Below, one piece after another: positions 29,262 through 38,910 of a DNA stretch of 64,000 bases. Under the pieces are notes generated by a model, which was not told the origin of the DNA, did no database searches, and saw only the letters and a program-made list of their open reading frames with translations. The position numbers and the translations under genes were made by a program. The stretch covers positions 7,089,501-7,153,500 of the forward strand of contig CP034537.1 in the NCBI GenBank assembly GCA_004000515.1. The letters run 5' to 3'. Source of the DNA: Pseudomonas poae (GTDB lineage Bacteria; Pseudomonadota; Gammaproteobacteria; Pseudomonadales; Pseudomonadaceae). The stretch's first letter is position 1; each line of letters begins with the position of its first letter.

Positions 29262-30737
29262 ATGATCGATTTATTCAGCGGACTGGATGCTTGGGTTCTA
29301 GTGAGCCTGTTGCTCGCCCTGGCCTTTGTCCTCGCCTTCGAGTTCATCAATGGCTTTCATGACACCGCTAACGCGGTGGCCACAGTCATCTATACCAAAG
29401 CCATGCCGCCGCACCTGGCCGTGTTCTTCTCCGGGGTGTTCAACTTCCTCGGCGTGTTGCTCGGCGGTGTGGGTGTCGCCTACGCCATCGTGCATTTGCT
29501 GCCGGTGGAGTTGCTGATCAATGTGAACACCGGCCACGGCCTGGCCATGGTCTTCTCGCTATTGGCAGCGGCAATCACCTGGAACCTGGGCACCTGGTAC
29601 TTCGGCATCCCGGCTTCCAGCTCCCACACCTTGATCGGTTCGATCCTCGGTGTCGGCCTGGCCAATGCGCTGATCAACGACATTCCCTTGGCTGACGGTG
29701 TGAACTGGCAGAAGGCGATTGATATCGGTGCCTCCCTCGTGTTCTCGCCGATGGCCGGTTTCCTGGTCGCGGCGCTGGTGCTGATTGCCCTTAAATGGTG
29801 GCGTCCACTGTCGAAGATGCACAAGACCCCGGACCAGCGCCGCAAGCTTGACGACAAGAAGCACCCGCCGTTCTGGAACCGCCTGGTCCTGGTGATTTCC
29901 GCCATGGCCGTGAGTTTTGTGCATGGCTCCAACGATGGTCAAAAAGGCATCGGCCTGATCATGCTGGTGCTGATCGGTATCGTACCGGCACAGTTCGTAC
30001 TCGACCTGGGCAGCACCACCTACCAGATCGAACGCACCCGCGACGCCACTGTGCACCTGAGCCAGTTCTACCAGCGTAACAACGCCACCCTTGGCGAGTT
30101 CCTGGCACTGGGCAAAAGCGTGAAGAACGACCTCCCAGGCAAATTCCAGTGCAACCCGCAGCAGACTGAGCCGACCATCAGCGCGCTGATGGAGACGCTC
30201 AAAGGTGTTTCCGACTACCACTCGCTGACCGCCGAGCACCGCATTGAAGTGCGTCGCTACCTGCTCTGCCTGGACGACACCGCGAAGAAAGTCGGCAAGC
30301 TGCCGGGCCTGGATGCGCGTGAGAAGTCCGACCTCGACAAGCTGCGCAAAGACCTGACCGCCACCACCGAGTACGCTCCGTTCTGGGTGATCCTCGCCGT
30401 TGCGCTGGCCCTGGGCCTTGGCACCATGGTTGGCTGGAAACGCGTGGTACTGACCATCGGCGAAAAAATCGGCAAGCAAGGCATGACCTATGCCCAAGGC
30501 ATGTCGGCGCAGATCACCACCGCGAGCATGATTGGCCTGGCCAACATCTTCAGCCTGCCAGTGTCGACCACTCACGTGCTGTCGTCGGGTGTAGCCGGCA
30601 CCATGGTCGCCAACAAGAGCGGCCTGCAAGGCGGCACCGTCAAGACCATCCTGATGGCTTGGGTGCTGACACTGCCGGCAACCGTAGGCCTGTCGGCCGG
30701 GTTGTTCTGGTTGGCCTCGAAGGCGCTGGGTAGCTGA
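29262..30737 (+). CDS. pit: Low-affinity inorganic phosphate transporter, PiT family
   Basis: The 491-residue inner-membrane symporter has the duplicated PiT signature: FEFINGFHDTANAVATVIYT near the N-terminus and SFVHGSNDGQKGIGLIMLV in the second half. A hydrophilic central loop (about residues 255-370) separates the two membrane halves. It takes up metal-phosphate complexes with protons. A strong terminator follows its stop. Intact. Confidence 0.93.
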   Translation: MIDLFSGLDAWVLVSLLLALAFVLAFEFINGFHDTANAVATVIYTKAMPPHLAVFFSGVFNFLGVLLGGVGVAYAIVHLLPVELLINVNTGHGLAMVFSLLAAAITWNLGTWYFGIPASSSHTLIGSILGVGLANALINDIPLADGVNWQKAIDIGASLVFSPMAGFLVAALVLIALKWWRPLSKMHKTPDQRRKLDDKKHPPFWNRLVLVISAMAVSFVHGSNDGQKGIGLIMLVLIGIVPAQFVLDLGSTTYQIERTRDATVHLSQFYQRNNATLGEFLALGKSVKNDLPGKFQCNPQQTEPTISALMETLKGVSDYHSLTAEHRIEVRRYLLCLDDTAKKVGKLPGLDAREKSDLDKLRKDLTATTEYAPFWVILAVALALGLGTMVGWKRVVLTIGEKIGKQGMTYAQGMSAQITTASMIGLANIFSLPVSTTHVLSSGVAGTMVANKSGLQGGTVKTILMAWVLTLPATVGLSAGLFWLASKALGS

Positions 30738-30751
30738 TAACCCACGATTAA

Positions 30752-30791
30752 AAAAAAGGTGCGGCCTCTATTGAGAACCGCACCTTTTTTT
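30752..30791 (+). terminator. Rho-independent terminator of pit
   Basis: AGGTGCGG pairs with CCGCACCT, followed by seven T (30785-30791). An IS3-family element inserted 7 bases beyond it. Confidence 0.88.
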
Positions 30792-30851
30792 ATGGAACTG
30801 TCTCGTCCTGAATAAGGTTTACACCTTCTGACCCAATCTCAGGAGGGCGTA

Positions 30852-31252
30852 ATGAATGCAGGAAAAAGGCGCAGTCAGCGTGATTACTCGCTGACCTTTA
30901 AATTGTCCGTCGTCGACCAGGTCGAAAAAGGCGAGTTGAGTTATAAAGAGGCTCAAGAGCGCTACGGCATTCAGGGCAAATCGACGGTATTGAACTGGTT
31001 ACGCAGGCATGGTCGACAGAACTGGAGTCAAGGCGCGTCTATTCGTACCAAGAGATCCCTTTCCATGGATGAGCCAAACAAGCCGCTGACGCCCGAGCAG
31101 CGAATCAAAGAGCTTGAAGAGCAACTCGCTCAAGCCAACCAGAAAGCTCAGTTTTTCGAAGCTGTTGTTGATGTACTCAAGAACGACTTTGGTGTCTCTG
31201 TCGTAAAAAGCGATCCGGCAAGTCCTCTCCCAAAGGAAAGTCCAAGACCTGA
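30852..31252 (+). CDS. IS3-family OrfA (helix-turn-helix subunit)
   Basis: MNAGKRRSQRDYSLTFKLSV is followed by a helix-turn-helix (YKEAQERYGIQGKSTVLNWL) and a leucine-zipper-like stretch (RIKELEEQLAQANQKAQFFE). As written the frame runs on to 31322. If the A5 run at 31205-31209 has lost one A, it reads VVKKRSGKSSPKGKSKT and stops at 31250-31252, with orfB then lying in the -1 frame as expected for programmed frameshifting in this family. That correction is inference. Confidence 0.75.
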
Positions 31253-32073
31253 GTATCAGCCGGGCTTGCCAGTTCATCGGGATTTCCCGACAGGCGTATT
31301 ACAAACGCATTCGAGCATGTAATGCCCGAGCCCTCCAGGCTCAGGAGGTGATGGTGTTCGTGCACGAAAAGCGCCTCAGACAACCTAGGCTCGGAACCCG
31401 AAAGCTTCATAACCTCATGCATAGCGAGCCCGAAGTCTCGGTAAAGGTCGGTCGAGACTGCCTTTTCGACATTTTGCGGGGTCGCCGAGAGTTGGTTCCT
31501 CGCAAGCGGGCCTATCACAAAACGACAAACAGTCATCATCGCTTTCACAGGCACCCCAACTTGCTGAAAGAAGGGCCTTCACAGGTAGTTGCTACGGCGC
31601 CAGAACAAGTTTGGGTAGCCGATATCACCTACTTACCGACTCAAGCGGGCGTGGCCTATCTGAGCTTGGTGACTGACGCCTACTCTCGGAAAATCGTGGG
31701 GCATCATGTTCACGAAAGCTTGCACACGGAGTCTGTGATTCAGGCATTCAGTAAAGCGCTCAAGTGCAGAACAACAGAACAAAACCTTGTTCATCACTCA
31801 GATCGAGGCATCCAATACTGCTCCGAGCTTTATCAGCGGCTGCATGTAAAGCACGGTATCCGGTGTTCAATGACCGATGGTTACGACTGCTACCAAAACG
31901 CTTTGGCCGAACGAGTGAACGGGATTTTGAAAACTGAGTTTCTCTTGCATCGGCCCAAAGATGCGGCTGAAGCCGCGCGAATGGTGGATCAATCGGTGCA
32001 GATCTATAACAGCGAGCGGCCACATCTATCGCTGAAATACAAAACGCCCGATGCGGTGCATCGGGCGTTTTGA
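31240..32073 (+). CDS. IS3-family OrfB (DDE transposase)
   Basis: Translation from about 31240 gives VQDLSISRACQFIGISRQAY and then the rve integrase core. The catalytic residues are the Asp of VWVADITYLP, the Asp of HHSDRGIQYC and the Glu of NALAERVNGILKTE. It is normally made as an OrfAB fusion by -1 slippage, so its own start is only approximate. The last codons (ending DAVHRAF) are encoded inside a perfect hairpin. Confidence 0.85.
   Translation, partial: VQDLSISRACQFIGISRQAYYKRIRACNARALQAQEVMVFVHEKRLRQPRLGTRKLHNLMHSEPEVSVKVGRDCLFDILRGRRELVPRKRAYHKTTNSHHRFHRHPNLLKEGPSQVVATAPEQVWVADITYLPTQAGVAYLSLVTDAYSRKIVGHHVHESLHTESVIQAFSKALKCRTTEQNLVHHSDRGIQYCSELYQRLHVKHGIRCSMTDGYDCYQNALAERVNGILKTEFLLHRPKDAAEAARMVDQSVQIYNSERPHLSLKYKTPDAVHRAF
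32041..32071 (+). terminator. Hairpin spanning the 3' end of the IS3 transposase gene
   Basis: AAAACGCCCGATGC (32041-32054) pairs exactly with GCATCGGGCGTTTT (32058-32071) across GGT. The coding end and a terminator-like structure coincide. It may protect flanking genes or the element from readthrough. Confidence 0.65.
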
Positions 32074-32140
32074 GCTGAAATAGGTGTAAACCTATTTCAG
32101 GACTGGACAAACAGGTTTAATCAACCCGATTAAATCCCAG

Positions 32141-32167
32141 GCAAAAAAAGGGCGACCGAAGTCGCCC
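32141..32167 (-). terminator. Rho-independent terminator of the CcoM-like gene
   Basis: The minus strand reads GGGCGACTTCGGTCGCCC followed by seven T: a 7-bp stem with a stable TTCG loop. Confidence 0.8.
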
Positions 32168-32201
32168 AAAATGCCTGCGTGCTCATGTAACCCGGAAAGA
32201 C

Positions 32202-32318
32202 CTAGGGTTTTTTACGCTTATTCGCGTCTTTCCAGATAAAAATTCCAAACCCTACAAAAAACAGCACCATGAGGCTGACAGTCAGCACTCCGGCAAATAC
32301 CACATTATCGATAAACAT
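32202..32318 (-). CDS. ccoM: 38-residue single-span membrane peptide, CcoM-like
   Basis: The translation starts MFIDNVVFAGVLTVSLMVLF and ends FIWKDANKRKKP: a short periplasmic N-terminus, one membrane helix and a basic tail. It has an AGGAGG site 6 bases before ATG and its own terminator. The pattern closely resembles what I recall of CcoM, the small extra subunit of cbb3 cytochrome oxidase found in P. stutzeri; that identification rests on memory of the family and needs alignment. No other ccoNOQP genes are in the window, which is usual for a stand-alone ccoM. Confidence 0.62.
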   Translation of the reverse strand: MFIDNVVFAGVLTVSLMVLFFVGFGIFIWKDANKRKKP

Positions 32319-32442
32319 GACCGGCCTCCTGCACTTGCCCTGTTGCGATAGGGCTAAGTTAATGGAGAAGGCGGAATGGAAAATTGACGGGGATCAATGT
32401 CGCCCGCAACGGGGCGTAAAGAAGAGCAATAACTGACCTGCA

Positions 32443-32622
32443 TCAACAGATGCAGGTTGTTTCAACGTTTTTTGGTTTGTTCTTTGGTTTTTTCTTAACT
32501 TTGCCGAACGGCATTGCTTGTTCAAATGCCTGGCGCACTTCGTTCAGGCGCTTGTCGTTCAGGTCATGGACACGTTTGGCCCGTTCGGCATTCAGGTCGA
32601 TCAGCTTGTCGTCATCACTCAT
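32443..32622 (-). CDS. Small charged conserved protein, probable 3' frameshift
   Basis: Starts MSDDDKLIDLNAERAKRVHD and continues LNDKRLNEVRQAFEQAMPFG into a Lys/Pro-rich tail. As written it ends NKPKNVETTCIC. If the A6 run in the tail is one short, it would end KPKKR with a stop at about 32464-32462, giving 53 residues and a more natural basic tail. A frame continuing up to 32709 exists, but 32622 fits better. I do not know a function. A GCATC/GATGC hairpin follows. Confidence 0.6.
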   Translation of the reverse strand: MSDDDKLIDLNAERAKRVHDLNDKRLNEVRQAFEQAMPFGKVKKKPKNKPKNVETTCIC

Positions 32623-32758
32623 GGCTTGGCTTACGTCGTGGCGGGAATGGCTCAATAATGCGGCCTCCCCGCTCCATCGCAAATCAGCGGGCGACAAAAT
32701 GCAGGTCATCGCCCAAAATCGGCACTTTCCCAGGCTCCGGAGACGCGCTCAGGTGGCA

Positions 32759-33618
32759 TTGCACAAAGACCTTCCGCCATTGCTGGCCCTGCGCGCCTTC
32801 GAAGCCGTGGCGCGCCATTTGAGTTTTATCAAGGCCGCGAACGAGCTGTCAGTAACCCAAAGCGCCTTGAGCCACCAAGTGCAAAAGCTTGAACAGCACT
32901 TGGGCAAACCACTATTTATCCGACGCACCCGCGCGATTGATCTGACCGCTGACGGCCAGCGTTACTACGACGAAATCCGCCCCGCCCTGGACGCCATCGC
33001 CGCAGCCACTCGTAGCCAACGCGTCACACCGAGCACCACGGTATTGCGCATCGGCTTGCTGGCATCCTTTGCCACGCTGTGGCTGGCGCCGCGCCTGGCC
33101 GGGTTTCTGAACCGCTACCCGCATATCCAAGTGGAGTTGCTACCGGCCATTCAGTTGGCCAACGTTGCCGCCGCCGAAGTCGACCTGGCCATCCGCTATG
33201 GCAAGGGCGACTGGCCCGACGTGCAGGCCACTCGGCTGATGCCGGAAGTGATCTCCCCGGTGTGCAGCCCGCGTTCAAGGCACGACATGACAGCCCGTTG
33301 CTGATGGCCACTTCGCACCGGCCGTTTGAATGGACCGATTGGTCTGAGCACTATCAAGTCGACCTCGCTGACCATCCCCGCGTGATGCTGCACGACTACA
33401 ACATCGTGGTCGAAGCCGCCGTAGCCGGCCAGGGCATTGCCATGGGCCGTCATCGCCTGATCGAGCGCAAGCTCCAGGATGGCAGCCTGGTGGAAGCCTT
33501 TGACTGGCCGCCCTACCACAGCGAAATCGGCTACTGGCTGATCGCCCCGCAAGGGCCCGGCAGCGACGCGGCTGAATGCTTCAGCCAGTGGTTGAAGGAA
33601 GCCTGCAGCGACGCGTGA
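32759..33618 (+). CDS. LysR-family regulator, GcvA-like (frameshifted as written)
   Basis: The N-terminal LPPLLALRAFEAVARHLSFI and helix-turn-helix KAANELSVTQSALSHQVQKL are typical of GcvA-type LysR proteins. The effector domain continues through LRIGLLASFATLWLAPRLAG. The frame breaks near 33268-33276 (one base short); with it, SPAFKARHDSPLLMATSHRP and the C-terminal part follow. TTG 32759 (reading MHKDLPPLLAL) behind CAGG is the likeliest start; GTG 32753 is an alternative. It lies upstream of ridA-like and aminotransferase genes that it may control. Confidence 0.8.
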
Positions 33619-33707
33619 GTTTTTTCGATTCGTCGTGTGAGATCTATCCGTTTGTCGCCCCTCGAGACAGCCAACATGCTGACACCTCTTAACCCAGAGG
33701 ATTGATC

Positions 33708-34178
33708 ATGAGCGACTCCCTGCGCCAACGCGTCCAAGCCCTCGGCCTGACCCTGCCCACGCCCGGCGAGCCGGCTGCCAACTACATCAATTACGTCATC
33801 AGCCAGAACCAGCTATTTGTCTCCGGGCAAATTCCGTTGGTGGATGGCAAACCTGCCTACGTGGGCCGCCTGGGTGAATCCCTCAGCAATGAAGAAGGCG
33901 CCCAGGCTGCAGAACTCGCAGCACTCGGCTTGTTGGGGCAACTGGGCGATGCGCTGGGCGATGACCTGTCGCGCCTGGTGCGCATTCTGCGCCTGGGGGT
34001 ATTTATCGCCAGCAGCGCCGACTTCAAGCAACAAAGCCTGGTCGCCAACGGTGCCTCCAACTTGGTGGTCAACGCCCTCGGCGACAAAGGCCGACATGTA
34101 CGCACGGCCGTGGGTGTTTCCAGCCTGCCCGCTGGCGTGGCGGTGGAGGTTGATGCCATTTTCGAGCTGCGCCCGTGA
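33708..34178 (+). CDS. RidA/YjgF-family protein
   Basis: The 156-residue Rid-family protein carries NYVISQNQLFVSGQIPLVDG at the N-terminus and RTAVGVSSLPAGVAVEVDAI near the C-terminus, including the Arg that holds the imine substrate in RidA. Rid proteins hydrolyse reactive enamines/imines released by PLP enzymes. The start is ATG 33708 after AGAGGA. It overlaps the following class-V aminotransferase by GTGA, so it probably deals with that enzyme's product. Confidence 0.87.
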   Translation: MSDSLRQRVQALGLTLPTPGEPAANYINYVISQNQLFVSGQIPLVDGKPAYVGRLGESLSNEEGAQAAELAALGLLGQLGDALGDDLSRLVRILRLGVFIASSADFKQQSLVANGASNLVVNALGDKGRHVRTAVGVSSLPAGVAVEVDAIFELRP

Positions 34179-35356
34179 GCCCGCTGGAGGTGCAAAACCT
34201 GCGCGATGTCACCCCCGGCTGCCAGTCCGGCATCGTGCACTTCAACCACGCCGGCGCTTCCCTGCCCAGCCAGGCAACGCTCGACGCGATCGTCGAGCAA
34301 CTGCAACGTGAAGCCCGCGAAGGCCCGATGGAGGCTGGCGAGCACGGCGCCGTGCTGGTGGAAAAAGCCCGCCGCGCCGCTGGGCAACTGCTCAATGCAC
34401 CCGCCCACTCCATTGCATTTGCCAGCAGCGGCTCGACCGCCTGGAGCATGGCGTTCCAGGCATTGGGCCCGTGGCAGCCGGGCGACCGAATCCTGGTGGG
34501 CCGCCACGAATGGGGCGGCAACCTGGCGAGCATGCAGGTGGCCGTACAGGCGGGTGCCCGCGTGGAGGTCATTGACTGCGATGACAGCGGCGCGGTTTGC
34601 CCAGCGGCGCTGGAGTCGATGATCGATGCCCGCGTGAAGCTGATCGACCTCACCTGGCTGCCAGCGAATGGCGGCCTGATCAACCCTGCCCAGGCCATCG
34701 GCGAAGTGGCCAGGCGCCACGCCATCCCCTACTTCATCGACGCCGGTCAAGCCGTCGGCCAACTGCCGGTGGATGTGCAAGCGTTGCACTGCGACGTGCT
34801 CAAGTCGGCCGGGCGCAAACACCTGCGCGGGCCACGAGGCACGGCGCTGCTCTACGTAAGGCCGGACTTTCTGCAACGCTTGAACCCCGCCCAGCGTGAT
34901 GTGTTTTCCGCGCCCTGGACCGCCGAAGGTTTTGACTTGCGCAACGACGCCCGCCGCTTCGAAACCAGCGAGGCCTCTTTCGCGTTGTTGGCGGGGCTGG
35001 GCAATGCATTGCAGGAGACAAACCGGCTAGGGGTTGAGCAGATTTGGAGCCAAGTCTCACAGACCAGCGCGCGAATCCGCGAAGGCTTGCGTCAGATCCC
35101 GGGCATTTTGCTGCATGACTTGGGCACGGCTCAGTCAGGACTGATCGCCTTCAACCTCGAGGGCTGGGACGCCTTCGAACTCAAGCGCCGGTTGGGCTTG
35201 AAGCGCATCAATATCGGCGCCAACGGTGTGGCCTACACGCCACTGGATATGCAGGCACGAGGCCTTGCCAGTGTGGCGCGGATCTCCGTCAGCCCGCTCA
35301 ACGACGAGCACGACATCGATCGGCTGCTGGCAGCCTTGCGGGAACTGCGCGATTAA
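34175..35356 (+). CDS. Class-V aminotransferase/lyase fold PLP enzyme
   Basis: The 393-residue protein starts at GTG 34175. The motifs are VHFNHAGASLPSQATLDAIV, IAFASSGSTAWSMAFQAL, the PLP-binding Asp in YFIDAGQAVGQLP and the PLP-Lys in LKSAGRKHLRGPRGTALLYV. It resembles the EgtE/isopenicillin-N-epimerase branch more than SufS/IscS desulfurases. The reaction could be a lyase or desulfurase; the substrate is unknown. It is co-translated with the RidA-family gene behind a LysR regulator. Confidence 0.82.
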   Translation: MSPLEVQNLRDVTPGCQSGIVHFNHAGASLPSQATLDAIVEQLQREAREGPMEAGEHGAVLVEKARRAAGQLLNAPAHSIAFASSGSTAWSMAFQALGPWQPGDRILVGRHEWGGNLASMQVAVQAGARVEVIDCDDSGAVCPAALESMIDARVKLIDLTWLPANGGLINPAQAIGEVARRHAIPYFIDAGQAVGQLPVDVQALHCDVLKSAGRKHLRGPRGTALLYVRPDFLQRLNPAQRDVFSAPWTAEGFDLRNDARRFETSEASFALLAGLGNALQETNRLGVEQIWSQVSQTSARIREGLRQIPGILLHDLGTAQSGLIAFNLEGWDAFELKRRLGLKRINIGANGVAYTPLDMQARGLASVARISVSPLNDEHDIDRLLAALRELRD

Positions 35357-35693
35357 ACCTCGACGTCCACCCACAGGCCCTGGCGCGGTGCGTCTTCAAT
35401 CAACGGCACCACCGGCACGGTGTTGTCGGCATTGAGCAGATCCCCCGGAATTGCCAGGTGCTGTTCCGGGTCCTCATCGGCTTCACGCCGACGTTTCTGC
35501 TGCTCCTGCTGGCGACGCTGCTCTTCACGCAGCAGAAACGCCGACTGCTCGGCATCGCCCTTTTCAGATCGATAGTGCTTTCATTGGAGCCCGCTTGGAC
35601 TGGCACCACGGGCGGGATATCCGGCTTCTGACGCACCGGATCGAGTTGTGACGTAACCGGCACAACGCTGACGGGCAGCATGGGTGGCAGCAT
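35353..35693 (-). CDS. Conserved small hydrophilic protein (frameshifted as written)
   Basis: Starts MLPPMLPVSVVPVTSQLDPV at ATG 35693. As written the frame degenerates after IDLKRAMPSS. Restoring one base to the TTTT run at 35561-35564 gives STIDLKKGDAEQSAFLLREE and a Gln/Arg-rich helix (RRQQEQQKRRREADEDPEQ), then an acidic tail and stop at 35353. That is 113 residues. It overlaps the aminotransferase stop tail to tail. I do not know the function; similar short proteins are common in Pseudomonas. Confidence 0.65.
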
Positions 35694-35911
35694 AAATTTT
35701 ATTCTCCTGGTCAACAGGCTGTCGGCGGGTTGCAGGGCGACTTGAGCACACACTCGCCAACCTGTGACCCAGTCGACACTCCCAAGTGCCCGCCACCCGT
35801 CGATTCAGCTTCCGAAGCCATGCGCAAACGGAGTAGTTTTTGTCAGAGTCCTTGGGCGGGGGCCTTGTTCCGTTAAGATAGTCGGCTTTTTCACGGCGGG
35901 AGTCAGGCAGC

Positions 35912-38757
35912 ATGGCGCAGCAGTATCAACCGGGGCAACGCTGGATTAGTGACAGCGAAGCAGAGCTGGGGTTAGGCACCGTTCTGGCACAGGACGGCCG
36001 CTTGTTGACCGTGCTCTATCCGGCCACTGGCGACACTCGCCAGTATGCGCTACGGAATGCGCCCCTCACTCGCGTGAGGTTTTCGCCGGGTGACAGCATC
36101 ACCCATTTCGAAGGCTGGAAAATGACCGTGCAAGAAGTCGACGACGTCGACGGCCTGCTGGTCTACCACGGCCTCAATGGGCAGAACGAGCAGGTCACCC
36201 TGCCGGAAACCCAACTCTCCAACTTTATCCAGTTCCGCCTGGCCAGCGACCGTCTGTTCGCCGGGCAGATCGACCCGCTCGCCTGGTTCTCGCTGCGTTA
36301 CCACACCCTGGAACATACCAGCCGCCAGTTGCAGTCCTCCCTGTGGGGCCTGGGTGGCGTGCGTGCGCAACCGATTGCTCACCAACTGCATATTGCCCGC
36401 GAAGTCGCTGACCGTATTGCGCCACGGGTATTGCTGGCCGATGAAGTGGGCCTGGGCAAGACCATCGAAGCCGGCCTGGTAATCCATCGCCAGTTGCTGT
36501 CGGGCCGCGCCAACCGCGTGCTGATCCTGGTGCCGGAAAACCTGCAGCACCAGTGGCTGGTGGAAATGCGCCGCCGCTTCAACCTGCAGGTGGCACTGTT
36601 CGACGAAGAACGTTTTATCGAAAGCGATGCCACCAACCCGTTCGAAGACACTCAGCTCGCGCTGGTGGCCCTGGAATGGCTGGTGGACGACGAGAAAGCC
36701 CAGGACGCGCTGTTCGCCGCCGGTTGGGACTTGCTGGTAGTCGACGAAGCCCATCACCTGGTCTGGCATGAAGACAAGGTCAGCCCGGAATACGCGCTGG
36801 TCGAGCAACTCGCCGAAGTCATCCCTGGCGTCCTGCTGCTGACCGCCACCCCGGAACAGCTGGGCCAGGACAGCCACTTCGCGCGTCTGCGCCTGCTGGA
36901 CCCGAACCGTTTCCACGACCTGCAAGCCTTCCGCGCCGAGAGCGAAAACTATCGCCCGGTGGCCGAAGCCGTGCAGGAGTTGATGGACAAGGGCCGCCTG
37001 TCGCCTAAAGCGCATAAAACCATCCAGGGTTTCCTGGGTGATGAAGGTGAAGCCCTGCTCACCGCCGTCAACGATGGCGACACCGAAGCCAGCGCCCGCC
37101 TGGTGCGTGAGCTGCTCGACCGCCACGGCACCGGTCGCGTGCTGTTCCGTAACACCCGCGCTGCGGTGCAGGGTTTCCCGGAGCGCAAGCTGCACGCCTA
37201 CCCGCTGCCGAACCCGGACGAATACCTCGAATTGCCGCTGGGCGAACACGCCGAGCTGTACCCGGAAGTCAGCTTCCAGTCCCAGCCGGACGTTGAAGAA
37301 GAGAACCGTTGGTGGCGCTTCGACCCGCGTGTCGAGTGGCTGATCGACCAACTCAAAATGCTCAAGCGCACCAAGGTCCTGGTGATCTGCGCCCACGCCG
37401 AAACCGCCATGGACTTGGAAGACGCCCTGCGCGTGCGCTCCGGCATCCCGGCCACGGTGTTCCACGAGGGCATGAACATCCTGGAGCGTGACCGCGCCGC
37501 CGCCTACTTCGCCGATGAAGAATTCGGCGCCCAGGTGCTGATCTGCTCCGAGATCGGCAGTGAAGGCCGCAACTTCCAGTTCTCCCACCACCTGGTGCTG
37601 TTCGACCTGCCGTCCCACCCTGACCTGCTGGAACAGCGGATCGGCCGTCTGGACCGGATCGGCCAGAAGCATGTGATCGAACTGCACGTGCCGTACCTGG
37701 AAACCAGCCCACAAGAGCGCCTGTTCCAGTGGTACCACGAAGCGCTTAACGCCTTCCTCAACACCTGCCCGACCGGCAACGCCTTGCAGCATCAGTTCGG
37801 CCCGCGCCTGCTGCCGCTGCTGGAAAACGCCGACGACGGCGAGTGGCAAGCCCTGATCGACGAAGCCCGTGCCGAGCGCGAGCGTCTTGAAGAAGAGCTG
37901 CACACCGGCCGCGACCGCCTGCTGGAGCTCAACTCCGGTGGTGCGGGGGAAGGCGACGCATTGGTAGAAGACATCCTTGAGCAAGACGACCAGTTCGCCC
38001 TGCCGATCTACATGGAAACCCTGTTCGATGCGTTCGGCATCGACAGCGAAGACCATTCGGAAAACGCCCTGATCCTCAAGCCGAGCGAAAAATGCTCGAC
38101 GCCAGCTTCCCCCTGGGCGACGACGAAGGCGTGACCATCACCTACGACCGTAACCAGGCGCTGTCGCGTGAAGACATGCAGTTCATCACCTGGGAACACC
38201 CGATGGTGCAGGGCGGCATGGACCTGGTGCTGTCCGGCTCCATGGGCAACACCGCGGTGGCGCTGATCAAGAACAAGGCGCTCAAGCCGGGCACCGTGTT
38301 GCTGGAACTGCTCTATGTCAGCGAAGTGGTCGCCCCGCGCTCGCTGCAACTGGGCCGCTACCTGCCGCCTGCCGCCCTGCGCTGCCTGTTGGACGCCAAT
38401 GGCAACGACCTGTCGAGCCGTGTGTCGTTCGTGACCCTCAACGACCAGTTGGAAAGCGTGCCACGTGCCAGCGCCAACAAGTTCATCCAGGCCCAGCGTG
38501 ATCAGCTGACGCCACGGATCAACGCCGGTGAAGACAAGATCACCCCGCAGCATGCCGAGCGTGTGGCCGAGGCCAAGCGTCGCCTGGCGGCGGACACCGA
38601 CGAAGAACTGGCACGCTTGACCGCGCTGCAAGCGGTTAACCCGACGGTGCGTGACAGTGAGCTGGTAGCGTTGCGTAACCAGCGTGAGCAAGGTTTGGCC
38701 ATGTTGGACAAGGCCGCGTTGCGCCTGGAAGCGATCCGAGTCCTGGTCGCAGGCTAA
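35912..38757 (+). CDS. rapA: RNA polymerase-associated ATPase RapA (frameshifted as written)
   Basis: A SWI2/SNF2 ATPase of about 949 residues that recycles stalled RNA polymerase. Tudor-like N-terminal domains are followed by Walker A in [15 protein letters not shown] (Asp177 region), the DEAH box [10 protein letters not shown] (about 278), [10 protein letters not shown], and the helicase C motif [14 protein letters not shown]. One A is missing in the A5 run at 38088-38092; restoring it gives [19 protein letters not shown] and the conserved C-terminal domain to 38757. A terminator follows. Confidence 0.93.
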
Positions 38758-38777
38758 TTGCCGCTTGAAACAAAATA

Positions 38778-38804
38778 AAGGCCCGCGCAATGCGGGCCTT
38801 TTTT
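38778..38804 (+). terminator. Rho-independent terminator of rapA
   Basis: AAGGCCCGC pairs with GCGGGCCTT across GCAAT, followed by a T run. Confidence 0.88.
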
Positions 38805-38820
38805 ATGCACCTTGAGAGCC

Positions 38821-38897
38821 TCATCGCGGGCAAGCCCGGCTCCCACATTTTGATGTGTGAACACATTCAACTGTGGGAGCTGGCTTGCCTGCGATGA
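38821..38897. repeat. REP doublet
   Basis: CATCGCGGGCAAGCCCGGCT (from 38822) and GGAGCTGGCTTGCCTGCGAT form the arms. The spacer CACATTTTGATGTGTGAACA (from 38845) is almost the same as that of the REP pair at 21472-21580. It lies between the convergent rapA and MFS genes. Confidence 0.8.
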
Positions 38898-38910
38898 AGT
38901 CACCGCAGTC

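Larger units (their letters stand above)
30799..32109 (+). mobile_element. IS3-family (IS150-like) insertion sequence, 1311 bp
   Basis: The ends are imperfect inverted repeats. Left: TGTCTCGTCCTGAATAAGGT; right, reversed: TGTCCAGTCCTGAAATAGGT; both continue TTACACC. The element is flanked by a direct AAC (30796-30798 and 32110-32112), the 3-bp duplication usual for this group. It carries orfA and orfB and looks complete, inserted just after the pit terminator. Confidence 0.88.

Noticed and set aside
31252..31322. Extended IS3 OrfA ending at 31322
   Set aside because: The extension appears only because the A5 run seems one base short; the alternative end at 31252 puts orfB in the normal -1 frame.
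36050..38056. A 668-codon open frame opposite rapA
   Set aside because: Shadow of rapA on the other strand; no family resemblance or start signal.
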